Counted from the stretch's first letter, positions 25,974 to 34,201 are shown. The stretch is 64,000 nt of DNA from Bdellovibrio sp. UBA4095 (GCA_002381805.1 DFXZ01000013.1:62001-126000), one strand, 5' to 3'. Notes: generated by a model not told the origin, from the letters alone. Made by a program: numbers and translations.

Positions 25974-27137
25974 ATGATGCTTCCACATTGGCTTATCGTT
26001 CCCAGCATTGCATTGTTTGCTGCGGGCGCCTTTGCTCAGGTTGTGCAGCAGCCTTCATCCGTCAACTCAGGAGTCGGGGCCAACGCTGGTTTCCAAGGGG
26101 TGGTCCTTTCGGGGCAAGTTACTCGGGCTACGCAGAATGCGGTCGTCATTAACGTTGCCAACTCTTGCTTCGGCACCAATCTTCGCCAAGTCTCGAACCC
26201 TCTTTCGCCACTCTCGAGCGTGCGCATGAACTTTACTTTGAACGATAAAGGCACGTTGAAAAACTATTCTGTTTTGTATCCGGCGACCCTTGTTATGAAG
26301 TCAGGGTCTGACAATATTGTTAAGCTGGGTGCGTCTCAGGTCTCTCCCGCTAGTTTGAATGCTCAATACACGGGAAATAACCTGCGGATCACCGTGCCGA
26401 TTCCTTTCGAAGTCACGGTGACTGAGTCAGGTGAAATGAGCGATAATTGGAATGTTCAGCTTGCTAGTGTGAACTTTGAACAAATCTTTGAACCGGGTGC
26501 CGCGGCAACTGGTCAATATATGGGCCGTAATGGTGTTCTTTCTGCCAGCGTCTCTAAGAGTGCTTCAAAGGACGGAAGACAGTTTAATATTGGCGCTCAC
26601 TTCCCAGGGGAAGCGGGCTTTTGCGGAGGATATTTTTCGCCATTGATGGTTTTCTTTGACGATCAACGACCTCAGTTTACAGCAAAAGTGGAATTCCCTT
26701 TGAATCCGACAGGGCAAACGATGTGGCCTGAAGCTGGTTCTCCAGGGGCATTTATCGTTTTTGATCGTGACGGCGATGGGAAAATCCAGACGGCCGAAGA
26801 ACTCTTTGGCGCGATTGAAGGAAAGTACAAAAACGGCTTTGAATCCCTGCGAGAATTCGATAGCAATGGAGACGGCGTCATCGACAAGAAAGACAAGAAT
26901 TTTAAAAAACTAAAGCTTTGGTATGATCGAAATGCGAATGGTAAAACTGACAAGAAGGAGCTGGTCAATCTTTCCAGTAAGATCAAGTCTATATCTTTAC
27001 AGTATGATGCCAGCACCACCAATGGAATCCAAGATAGAGCCGAAGTTCGCGAACGCAGCACCTTTGAATTTATCGATAAACGGCAGCTAAAAAAGGGCGC
27101 CGTTCTAGATATGTGGTTCGCTCCATCCGTTGAATAA
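25974..27137 (+). CDS. Secreted EF-hand calcium-binding protein of the pilin operon
   Basis: A signal peptide (about 1-22, ending AFA) is followed by a roughly 230-residue beta-rich domain and then three calcium-loop motifs: DRDGDGKIQTAEE (about 263-275), DSNGDGVIDKKD (about 296-307) and DRNANGKTDKKE (about 318-329). These match the D-x-D/N-x-D-G pattern of EF-hand/dockerin loops. The product ends in a short beta region. AGGAGGA precedes ATGATG. As the last gene of the minor-pilin operon it may be an accessory or tip partner, comparable in role to calcium-binding PilY1, although it is not homologous to PilY1 as far as I can see. Confidence 0.75.
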   Translation: MMLPHWLIVPSIALFAAGAFAQVVQQPSSVNSGVGANAGFQGVVLSGQVTRATQNAVVINVANSCFGTNLRQVSNPLSPLSSVRMNFTLNDKGTLKNYSVLYPATLVMKSGSDNIVKLGASQVSPASLNAQYTGNNLRITVPIPFEVTVTESGEMSDNWNVQLASVNFEQIFEPGAAATGQYMGRNGVLSASVSKSASKDGRQFNIGAHFPGEAGFCGGYFSPLMVFFDDQRPQFTAKVEFPLNPTGQTMWPEAGSPGAFIVFDRDGDGKIQTAEELFGAIEGKYKNGFESLREFDSNGDGVIDKKDKNFKKLKLWYDRNANGKTDKKELVNLSSKIKSISLQYDASTTNGIQDRAEVRERSTFEFIDKRQLKKGAVLDMWFAPSVE

Positions 27138-27488
27138 TCTTTTTCCGAGGCGACTTCGATGTTCTTTCGACGTCGCCAAAGCCAAGCTGGACAACACTCT
27201 GCAAGGGTTGCGGAGTTTGGTTTGAGCCGATCAGAACAACAATTTTAATAGCAGATTCAAGGGCGAGGTTTCCGAACTTACTTGGATTTATTCTGTTGCT
27301 GAGTGGCTCTTAAGTCTGGAAAAGCTGTGAGTAAATTCCGAATTTTGCAGATTCTATTTAGTTTAACAAGGGACCTCGATGCGCTCTTGAAAACTTTCTT
27401 TTTGGTCGTAGAATGAATACAGAACTTCAACGAGACCGAATGATTGTTTACCGGGTGAGCGGCTTGTTGTGAAGGAGGAAGTGAGATC
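27138..27488. other. 351-bp intergenic region
   Basis: No gene is seen. Near the left end an 11-bp inverted repeat with one mismatch (27149-27159 with 27167-27177, loop 7 nt) could form the 3' end of the pilin operon transcript, but no T run follows on either strand. The right part contains a candidate promoter for the heat-shock gene (27387-27414) and the strong ribosome site before 27489. Confidence 0.5.
27387..27414 (+). promoter_or_regulatory. Candidate sigma70-like promoter of the small heat-shock gene
   Basis: TTGAAA (27387-27392) and TAGAAT (27409-27414) are separated by 16 nt, each one or two bases from the -35/-10 consensus. CTTGAAA would also fit a heat-shock sigma -35 element, but no matching C-rich -10 follows. 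The position, 75 nt before the ATG, is plausible. Confidence 0.4.
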
Positions 27489-27950
27489 ATGTCTGATGAT
27501 AAAGCTTTGTCTCCTCGATCCAACACGCAACGCCGTCCGCCTGCTGATTTTGTGAATCAGTATGAAGAGTTTATAAATGAAGTTGATAAAGAGGATTCTC
27601 CGGGATCGCAGTTAGAGGAGCAGCGCAATAGCAAGACCACTAATGCTGCTGTTCATTTTAAAGAGAGCGTCTCGGAGTTTTTGATAATAATAGATTGGCC
27701 CGAACTGGGGCAAAAAGAACTTAGAGTGGATCTTGCCGGTAACAGTCTCACGATAAGTGAAGATCGCCGACAAGTGAAGCAGAGGGAAAGCAGTGAACAA
27801 AAAAGATTATCTGGCCAATCCCAGAAATCGTTTTTACTGCCTGTTCAAGTAGAGCCGGAAAAGATTAACGCCCACTTTACTGACGGAGTTTTATTTATAT
27901 CTCTGCCAAAAGCTAAAGGGATACGCGATCTTTCTGGACAGATTCAGTAG
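27489..27950 (+). CDS. Hsp20-family small heat-shock protein
   Basis: The 153-residue protein has a polar, disordered N-terminal arm (1-50) and an alpha-crystallin-like domain (about 53-145). Supporting features are the strand FLIIIDWPELGQKELRV, LTISEDRRQ, a FLLPVQVEPEKINAHF strand and the signature GVLFISLPKA. It would hold unfolded proteins for refolding; oligomeric state is unknown. The usual C-terminal I-x-I motif is not clearly present, though the tail ends IQ. GAAGGAGG lies upstream of the ATG. A hairpin lies 31 nt after the stop and overlaps the next gene's start. Confidence 0.85.
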   Translation: MSDDKALSPRSNTQRRPPADFVNQYEEFINEVDKEDSPGSQLEEQRNSKTTNAAVHFKESVSEFLIIIDWPELGQKELRVDLAGNSLTISEDRRQVKQRESSEQKRLSGQSQKSFLLPVQVEPEKINAHFTDGVLFISLPKAKGIRDLSGQIQ

Positions 27951-27980
27951 CATGAGTCTTGAATTCTCTTGATCCCTCAG

Positions 27981-28018
27981 GCCCATGTGCTTGAATAAGG
28001 CACATGGGCATTATTTTT
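27981..28018 (+). terminator. Hairpin with T-rich tail overlapping the hutI start codon
   Basis: A perfect 10-bp inverted repeat (27981-27990 with 28000-28009, 9-nt loop) is followed by a T-rich stretch (28011-28018). This has the look of an intrinsic terminator for the heat-shock gene. The hutI ATG (28004-28006) is inside its right arm and the AAGG before it is in the loop/arm junction, so the structure would also mask hutI translation on a read-through RNA. Confidence 0.6.
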
Positions 28019-29245
28019 AAAAACATCGCAAATCTGCTGACCCTCGAAGGGGCCGCAAAGAAACAAGGTCGCCGCGTCCAAGTTGAGGACCTCAGTATTT
28101 TAAACCAAGCAGCCGTTTTAGTTGAAAAAGGTCGAATAGCTTGGATCGGTTCTTCGAAAAAAATCCCCAAACAGTTTTCAAAAATGAACCTTCGGGAGAT
28201 CGACCTGAGGGGTAAAACGGTTTTGCCGGGCTGGGTGGAATGTCACACTCACACAGTATTTATGGGCGATCGAGCCGCAGAATTTGAAATGCGCAATCAG
28301 GGAGTCAGTTACCAAGAAATTTCTGCCAAAGGCGGAGGAATTCTGTCGACCATGCGAAAGACACGGGAGGCTTCTTTATCAGAACTGACTTCCCAGACCC
28401 AGAGACGTCTTGAGCAATTTGTGGCCCAGGGTGTGACAACACTGGAGATCAAGTCTGGTTACGCCCTGAATCTGAAGGACGAACTAAAAACCTTAAAAGC
28501 CATTCAAGGTCTCAAGGGCATCAGGACGGTGGCTACCTTTTTAGGTGCTCATGCATTGCCGCCCGAGTTTAAAACTTACGAAAGCTATTTGGATTTTTTG
28601 GCCAAGGAGGTTCTGCCTCAGGTCAAAAAAAAGAAGCTGGCAAATCGGGTTGATGTATTTATCGAGAAGGGCTTTTTTCCGGTAGAAGCCTCCGAGAAAT
28701 ATTTACGAAAAGCTCGAGATCTCGGCTTTGAGGTTCTGATCCATGCAGATCAGATGTCTCTTAGTGGGGGAAGTGAAGTGGCGCTTAGGGTGGGAGCGCT
28801 TTCGGGGGATCATCTCTTGCAAATTGGTGCAAAGGAAATTCGCTCGCTAGGGGCCTCAGAAGTGACTTGCGTCTTGCTGCCGACGGCGGATCTTTATATG
28901 AAATCCAAGTATCCGCCAGCACGTGACCTGATTGCCGCCGGAGCTCGCGTCGCTTTGGCTACTGACTTTAACCCGGGGACGTCTCCAACACAGGATTTAA
29001 ATTTGGTTGGTTTGCTTGCACGTCTTGAGATGAAGATGACTTTGCCTGAAGTGATTGCTGCCTACACAGTTGGTGCTGCACATGCCTTGAAGCTGCAAAA
29101 TGAAGTCGGTTCATTGGAGGTTGGAAAAAGTGCTGATTTATTGTGCATTGATCAAGACTGGCAGACCTTGTTTTACTGTGTTGGAGATCGTTCTGATAAG
29201 CTTGTTTTCTCTAGAGGCAAGAAGGTTTTTGGAAAGCTAAAATAG
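28004..29245 (+). CDS. hutI: Imidazolonepropionase
   Basis: It hydrolyses imidazolone-5-propionate to N-formimino-L-glutamate, the third step of histidine degradation after HutH and HutU (both near 10-13 kb). Amidohydrolase metal ligands H81 and H83 (ECHTHTVF), a later His in HADQMS and the Asp of ATDFNPGTSP are visible. The 413-residue length is standard. The ATG at 28004 lies in a hairpin arm; an in-frame stop only 12 nt upstream leaves no better start. No enzyme for the following step (HutG or HutF) is in the window. Confidence 0.94.
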   Translation: MGIIFKNIANLLTLEGAAKKQGRRVQVEDLSILNQAAVLVEKGRIAWIGSSKKIPKQFSKMNLREIDLRGKTVLPGWVECHTHTVFMGDRAAEFEMRNQGVSYQEISAKGGGILSTMRKTREASLSELTSQTQRRLEQFVAQGVTTLEIKSGYALNLKDELKTLKAIQGLKGIRTVATFLGAHALPPEFKTYESYLDFLAKEVLPQVKKKKLANRVDVFIEKGFFPVEASEKYLRKARDLGFEVLIHADQMSLSGGSEVALRVGALSGDHLLQIGAKEIRSLGASEVTCVLLPTADLYMKSKYPPARDLIAAGARVALATDFNPGTSPTQDLNLVGLLARLEMKMTLPEVIAAYTVGAAHALKLQNEVGSLEVGKSADLLCIDQDWQTLFYCVGDRSDKLVFSRGKKVFGKLK

Positions 29246-29340
29246 CCACGAGCGTCATAAATTTAAGAATCTTAAAAATTCCTTTGAACTATGACACCTT
29301 TTCTTCCTAGTCTTGAGCTGTGGCTGGGGGGAACAACTAG

Positions 29341-29772
29341 ATGAGATCATCGTATACCACTTTAATGCAGTCGAAGTTTTTTAATCCTGCGTTTAACAGT
29401 GCCATCTTTGATGGTCCGGTGCGCATCTACTTCGCGCAATTTCATGAAGCCTTGGCATTGAAGCTGTACTTTTTGCTTCAGCAAAAGCTTTCTACCGAAA
29501 TGGCAAGAGCGAAAGAATTTTCGAAAGCATCCGGTGCGAACATCTTGGTGATGATTTACCCGACCGAAGACAGCTTTCTGCTATCTTTCGATGATTCAGC
29601 CTGCCGCCAAACACCTCTTGAGGTGGAGTCATGGCATCAAGACATGGTCATTGGTCTAAGAGGCCCCCTCGAGGACGAGCATTTAGATCTGTTTGTAGAG
29701 ACTCTGCGCATGACGATGGAGAACTGGCGTCCAGCTCACATGACAGTCTCTTCCGCTCCTTTGGAACTGTGA
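29341..29772 (+). CDS. Hypothetical cytoplasmic protein
   Basis: 143 residues, no signal peptide or membrane helix. It appears as an alpha/beta domain with a long helix rich in A, L and K (about 33-65), then strands ILVMIYPT and SFLLSFDD and a C-terminal helix. GGGGGG lies before the ATG. It is 12 nt upstream of an orphan Flp-type pilin gene, and the two probably share a transcript. I do not recognise the family and assign no function. Confidence 0.6.
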   Translation: MRSSYTTLMQSKFFNPAFNSAIFDGPVRIYFAQFHEALALKLYFLLQQKLSTEMARAKEFSKASGANILVMIYPTEDSFLLSFDDSACRQTPLEVESWHQDMVIGLRGPLEDEHLDLFVETLRMTMENWRPAHMTVSSAPLEL

Positions 29773-29784
29773 TATCATATAAAC

Positions 29785-29994
29785 ATGAATAGAAAAGGTC
29801 AGATCGTGGTGGAGTATGTGCTCCTCCTCGTGATTGCAGTCGGACTGGCAGCCCTCCTGGTAAAACAACTGGTCAGTCGTGATCCCGATAGTCCGGGTAT
29901 CCTTGTGGCAAAATGGTGCTACATTCTTAAGGTTGTAGGCGAGGATCTGCCTGATCAAAAAGAAGCGGCGAAGCCCTTAAAGTCTTGTCCCTAA
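29785..29994 (+). CDS. Flp/TadE-type pilin-like peptide
   Basis: The 69-residue product matches the type IVb (Flp) prepilin rule: leader MNRKG5, cleavage, then QIVVEY with Glu at +5 and Tyr at +6, followed by the hydrophobic helix VLLLVIAVGLAALLVKQLV. The remaining roughly 35 residues contain two Cys (WCYILK and the last CP), which could form a disulfide. No tad/flp assembly genes are nearby, so it must use machinery encoded elsewhere. It could alternatively be a TadE-like minor component. It is probably cotranscribed with the 29341 gene. Confidence 0.72.
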   Translation: MNRKGQIVVEYVLLLVIAVGLAALLVKQLVSRDPDSPGILVAKWCYILKVVGEDLPDQKEAAKPLKSCP

Positions 29995-30003
29995 GGTGAT
30001 TTT

Positions 30004-30774
30004 CTAAAGAAATGGATTTCCACGGCGATGCAGTTCGGCTTCGATTGCGACCTGCATTTTTTCTTGGATGTCTTGTGCGATCTCATGAACCAATTCGCGA
30101 TCTTTTACAGCGGAAGGCTTGTAGGGAAGATGGATAGGCTCCAAGAAGACAATGCGCCATTTAGCAGGAAGTGGCAGAACATTCAGAGGGAGTGGAATCA
30201 CAGAGCCTCGTAGGAACTTTGTAAACTTCAGGCGCTTCAGATTGATGTGAGTTTCTTCCGCTCCCAAGACAATGGCTGGTACTATCGGACATTGCGCCTC
30301 GAGAGCCATTCGCACGAACCCTCGCTTGAATTCTTGCAATTGATAGCGCTGACTGGTCGGTTTAAAGTTACCGTGCTCGCCCTCTGGAAAGATAACGATG
30401 GAGTTTCCTTTTTTTAGGGCATTTAAACCATTTTCGTAAGTCGCCTCGGTAAAACCCATCTTTTGCGCAGGTATTGCTGTTGTTTCTGTTAAAAACCAGA
30501 AGTGATGGGTAAGTACGCGCGGTACCCTTTTTGCCTGCTGCTGAATTATATGACCTAAGAGGATAGCATCAAAGCCACTGAACCCAGAATGGTTGGGAGC
30601 GATGACAACAGGACCTTTGCGTGGAATGTTCTCAACGCCGGATATTTCCATGCGGAAGTACTTGCGCAGAATTTCCAGAAGAAAACGCGGCAAAACTCGA
30701 AAGATCAATGTGTCTTTATCGAGATTTTTTAAGCCGAATATTTTTTCGTTGGGTTTCCGCAGGAAATTCTTCAT
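30004..30774 (-). CDS. PlsC-like lysophospholipid acyltransferase
   Basis: 256-residue member of the 1-acylglycerol-phosphate acyltransferase family. Visible are the first catalytic block PNHSGFSGFDAI (H62 and D69; spacing H-x6-D rather than the usual H-x4-D), the second block VIFPEGEHG (about 126-134) and a later IVPAIVLGAEE strand. It lacks a long N-terminal membrane segment. It probably acylates lysophosphatidate or a related acceptor at the inner membrane; exact substrate unknown. It is the only minus-strand gene between 27.5 and 37 kb, divergent from glpK, an arrangement compatible with glycerolipid metabolism. Confidence 0.8.
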   Translation of the reverse strand: MKNFLRKPNEKIFGLKNLDKDTLIFRVLPRFLLEILRKYFRMEISGVENIPRKGPVVIAPNHSGFSGFDAILLGHIIQQQAKRVPRVLTHHFWFLTETTAIPAQKMGFTEATYENGLNALKKGNSIVIFPEGEHGNFKPTSQRYQLQEFKRGFVRMALEAQCPIVPAIVLGAEETHINLKRLKFTKFLRGSVIPLPLNVLPLPAKWRIVFLEPIHLPYKPSAVKDRELVHEIAQDIQEKMQVAIEAELHRRGNPFL

Positions 30775-30807
30775 TATAAATAATTATTCCGTCGACGAGG
30801 AGTGTTT

Positions 30808-32292
30808 ATGTCTTCTACTTTTATCATGGCAATAGACCAGGGCACAACGAGCTCAAGAACCTGTATCATCAATCAAGTCGGAGGTCTTGTCGCCGAAGCA
30901 CGAGTGACATTTAAACAAATCTTTCCAAAGCCAGGCTGGGTGGAGCATGAAACGGAAGACATTTGGTATTCTACTCAACGCTCAATGAGACTGGCTCTGG
31001 AGAAAGCCGGACTTACAGGATCGCAGATAGCGGCCATCGGCATTACCAACCAACGTGAAACCGTGATGATGTGGGACAGGAAAAATGGCAAATCCATCCA
31101 CAATGCCATTGTTTGGCAATGTCGACGGACGCAGGACCTTTGCAAAAAGCTCAAGAAAGCCAATAAAGAAAAATTGATCACGCAAAAGACGGGACTGGTC
31201 ATCGACCCCTATTTTTCAGCAACTAAAATTCAGTGGCTGCTTAAAAATGTTCCAAAGGCATCCTCGCGTGCAAAAGCGGGAGAAATTCTAGCCGGAACGG
31301 TGGACACTTTTCTTTTATGGAAGCTAACGGGTGGGCAAGTTCATAAAACTGATATTAGCAATGCTTCGCGAACCATGCTGATGAATATCCATACTGGTTG
31401 GTGGGATGAGGAGTTGCTGAAACTTTTCGGCGTGCCCGAAAAGATTCTTCCTGAAATATGTCCGTCGAATGCTGACTTTGGATTCACGCAGGGCCTTGGC
31501 TTTATGCCTGATGGAATTCCTATCACAGGAATTCTTGGAGATCAGCAGGCAGCTCTTTTCGGTCAGGCATGCTATGCCGTCGGCGAAGCCAAGTGTACTT
31601 TCGGAACGGGTAGTTTCGTTTTATTGAATACCGGGAAGAAAGCAATTCGTTCGAAAAATAAACTGCTGACGACAATTGCCTGGAAACTAAAAAATGAAGA
31701 AATCACTTACGCGCTCGAAGGTGGAGCTTTTGTCTGTGGAGCTGCCGTTCAATGGCTTCGGGATGGGTTGGGTTTATTTCCTAACTCTTCCGATATCGAG
31801 GCTTTGGCAAAAACAGTTGAAGACACTGACGGTGTAGAGTTTATACCAGCGTTGACTGGCTTGGGTGCGCCCCATTGGCGTCCAGAAGCGCGCGGTCTGA
31901 TTTGTGGCTTGACTCGTGGATCAACCAAAGCGCACATCGCAAGGGCTACCTTAGAGGCCATGGCTTTGCAGAATGTAGATATTCTTGCGACCATGACCAA
32001 AGAACTTGGCAAAAAACTGAAGAGTTTAAAGGTGGATGGTGGAGCTGCCGCGAATGATCTCTTGATGCAATTGCAGGCGGATTATCAAGGCGTCAACGTG
32101 ATTCGTCCTAAGAATTTAGAAACCACGGCTTTAGGGGCCGCATTTATGGCGGGCCTCGGTGCAGGTGTGTGGAAGGATCTCGCGCAAATTCGCAAGATTT
32201 GGAAAGCTGAAAAAGAGTTTAAAGTGAAGATGACGCCGAAAGCTCGCAAGGACCGACAGAGCCGTTGGAATGCAGCATTGGAGCGAGCTTAG
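30808..32292 (+). CDS. glpK: Glycerol kinase
   Basis: It phosphorylates glycerol to glycerol 3-phosphate. FGGY-family kinase with the N-terminal phosphate loop AIDQGTTSSR, the segments GITNQRET and NAIVWQCRRT, GILGDQQAALFGQ and the C-terminal LKVDGGAAANDLLMQLQAD. The ATG at 30808 is 5 nt after GAGGAG and gives 494 residues, the usual length. No glycerol facilitator or glpD is adjacent. Its stop codon touches the start of the PilZ gene, with no gap. Confidence 0.96.
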   Translation: MSSTFIMAIDQGTTSSRTCIINQVGGLVAEARVTFKQIFPKPGWVEHETEDIWYSTQRSMRLALEKAGLTGSQIAAIGITNQRETVMMWDRKNGKSIHNAIVWQCRRTQDLCKKLKKANKEKLITQKTGLVIDPYFSATKIQWLLKNVPKASSRAKAGEILAGTVDTFLLWKLTGGQVHKTDISNASRTMLMNIHTGWWDEELLKLFGVPEKILPEICPSNADFGFTQGLGFMPDGIPITGILGDQQAALFGQACYAVGEAKCTFGTGSFVLLNTGKKAIRSKNKLLTTIAWKLKNEEITYALEGGAFVCGAAVQWLRDGLGLFPNSSDIEALAKTVEDTDGVEFIPALTGLGAPHWRPEARGLICGLTRGSTKAHIARATLEAMALQNVDILATMTKELGKKLKSLKVDGGAAANDLLMQLQADYQGVNVIRPKNLETTALGAAFMAGLGAGVWKDLAQIRKIWKAEKEFKVKMTPKARKDRQSRWNAALERA

Positions 32293-32988
32293 ATGGGTGT
32301 GCGACTGACGCAATCGATTTTTAAAAAAGTGGCGACATCGGAACGAAAAAGGATTCTTCGTGAAATTGCGGCCGAGCGCCTGCAGATCTCCGTGCGCGGC
32401 AGTAATGATGAAGTTTTTCATTTGCTCGCTATACAAACAGAGAAGGATGAAGTTCTGCTGTGCCATCTAACCGATGATTCTCGGGAGCAATCACACGCGC
32501 AGAAAGTCGTAGTGAATTTTACCTACAAAAGCGAAAGATACTTTCTGCAAACTGATTTAAGCTTTAAGTCGGGTTGGGCAGTCCTGCGCACGGATCTCGA
32601 TATGTTTCGCTTGCAAAGACGAGCGAATGCCCGAGTGGATATACCAGGTTCCTATGAGGCCTTCTTTACAGTGGTTAAACACAACGGAAACATAAGTTTT
32701 CGCGAGACTCTGGTGCGCGATATGAGTGCGGGTGGGATGAAACTTATGGTGCCTATCTCCGAGCCCGAACTTAAAAGTGGAGATATCCTGCAGGGGGTCT
32801 TACGATTGGGAAATCGTCGCCCCATGGAATATTCCGTTGAAGTGCGCTTTGTTAAAAAAGCAGACTTTGAAGGCTCCCAAGTTCAGTATGCTGGCGTCAA
32901 ATTTCAACAGGTCGACACCCATCTTGAAAATCGTCTTCTAAGTCTGATGATGGATTTGCAGCGCGAGCTCTATCTTAAGTTCGGATAA
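32293..32988 (+). CDS. PilZ-domain c-di-GMP receptor (YcgR-like layout)
   Basis: 231 residues: an N-terminal beta domain (about 1-105, similar in place to the YcgR N-domain) and a C-terminal PilZ domain. The c-di-GMP site is intact: RRANAR with R110 and R114 (R-x3-R) at the domain entrance and D143-M-S145-A-G-G148 (D-x-S-x2-G). No GGDEF or EAL domain is attached. The ATG begins immediately after the glpK stop, so it is probably cotranscribed with glycerol kinase, an unusual pairing. What it controls is unknown; motility or surface behaviour is typical of the family. Confidence 0.85.
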   Translation: MGVRLTQSIFKKVATSERKRILREIAAERLQISVRGSNDEVFHLLAIQTEKDEVLLCHLTDDSREQSHAQKVVVNFTYKSERYFLQTDLSFKSGWAVLRTDLDMFRLQRRANARVDIPGSYEAFFTVVKHNGNISFRETLVRDMSAGGMKLMVPISEPELKSGDILQGVLRLGNRRPMEYSVEVRFVKKADFEGSQVQYAGVKFQQVDTHLENRLLSLMMDLQRELYLKFG

Positions 32989-33212
32989 TTGGCTTTATCT
33001 AAAGAATCTTCAAAAATTAACCTCCAGCGATAAGAATTAGCGACTGCCTAACAAACTCTCTAGGTGTCTGTTTACATTGGTGTTCTGTGCTTCCAATTTT
33101 TCCTGGTAGGCAGTTTTCAGCAGTAAGAGCTTGCTGAGATAAGGCTAACAGTAGGAAAAATCATATTTCTGTGATACCATGCGTCAATTCAATTTTGTTA
33201 GGAGAGTAAACA

Positions 33213-33665
33213 ATGAAACGAATTTTAATTCTTGCTGGTATTTTAATGATATCCGCTAATGCTTCCGCCTTAGACAATAATACTGTTCAGGTGCTCAGTT
33301 GTACTGGTGATCGCCAGGAATCAATTCAGATGGTTTTTGAAACGCCTCTGTCTGCAAAAAATCCTACTTCAGGAAGCAGAACCATTAAGGCGGATTTAGA
33401 AATTCAAGCGGCAGGGTACTCTTTGGAAGTTAAAGACCTTATTATTACGCAGGAAACAGAAGGTTATGGTTCTTCGTTGGAATTCAATAAAGCAATTTTA
33501 AACTCTTCCTATCATTCATTCTTGGTCATTCAGCCACTGTACAAAGGGATGTTCACGAAAAAGCTGACTCATTTTGCTGGGAGAGCGCAAATAAATGCCT
33601 TTGTTAATAACAAGGAAGAAACAATTATCCTTACAGAATCTTTAAAGTGCGAGGTTTCTTTATGA
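33213..33665 (+). CDS. Small secreted protein A of a tandem pair
   Basis: 150 residues with a signal peptide (about 1-19, ending ASA). The mature protein is beta-rich, has a Cys near its N-terminus (VLSCTGDR) and one near the C-terminus (SLKCEVSL), and so probably folds around one disulfide. GGAGA precedes the ATG. Its stop overlaps the start of the next gene (ATGA). The 223-nt upstream gap shows no gene. I do not recognise the family. Confidence 0.62.
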   Translation: MKRILILAGILMISANASALDNNTVQVLSCTGDRQESIQMVFETPLSAKNPTSGSRTIKADLEIQAAGYSLEVKDLIITQETEGYGSSLEFNKAILNSSYHSFLVIQPLYKGMFTKKLTHFAGRAQINAFVNNKEETIILTESLKCEVSL

Positions 33666-34051
33666 AAACGTTTTTTACGATTATAGCATTCACTCTGTCG
33701 GTATCTAGTTTCGCCCAAGCTGAAACTGTCGTGTCTTACGAGTGTTCACATTGGAATGTTAGTACACGCACCAACGGTCAAGCGCTGGTTGATTTTAAGG
33801 TGCTAAAGGATATCGAAGCAGAACAGTATTTCATTAAGTTCCGGGGTTCTAAAGAAATGATTCCGGCAGAAAGTAGTGAGTTTGGTCCATTTCTATCTTT
33901 TAATACTGGCACTGAGAAGGACAGCATTGAAGTCTCAGTTCGCTGGAACTGGGGTGCCCATTCGCCTGGCCAAATTCAGTATGGTGGCGAAGCTGGAAAC
34001 TTTTATGTGGATGGCGTAGAGTCCTATGAGATAATTTGCGGTACGCCCTAA
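33662..34051 (+). CDS. Small secreted protein B of a tandem pair
   Basis: 129 residues with a signal peptide (about 1-21, ending AQA). As in the preceding gene, the mature beta-rich domain has one Cys close to the N-terminus (SYECSHWN) and one at the C-terminus (IICGTP). The ATG overlaps the upstream stop (ATGA), so translation is coupled. The matched size, Cys placement and operon suggest the two are distant paralogues or partners. A GC-rich hairpin follows the stop (34068-34091) but has no T run. Function unknown. Confidence 0.6.
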   Translation: MKTFFTIIAFTLSVSSFAQAETVVSYECSHWNVSTRTNGQALVDFKVLKDIEAEQYFIKFRGSKEMIPAESSEFGPFLSFNTGTEKDSIEVSVRWNWGAHSPGQIQYGGEAGNFYVDGVESYEIICGTP

Positions 34052-34201
34052 AATATTGGGATGAAAGGGACCCTCTTTCAAGGAGGGTTCCAAGATAAAA
34101 GTATCCCTAATTCACCTCGCCAGGTGAGCAGCAAAGTGTGTCTCAGTTTGAAACATTTTAAATAAACTAAACAAAATTTGCTGGGCACCGACAAGATAAA
34201 C

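Noticed and set aside
34068..34091. Terminator after the tandem secreted genes
   Set aside because: A GC-rich hairpin with one bulge is present, but no T run follows on either strand.
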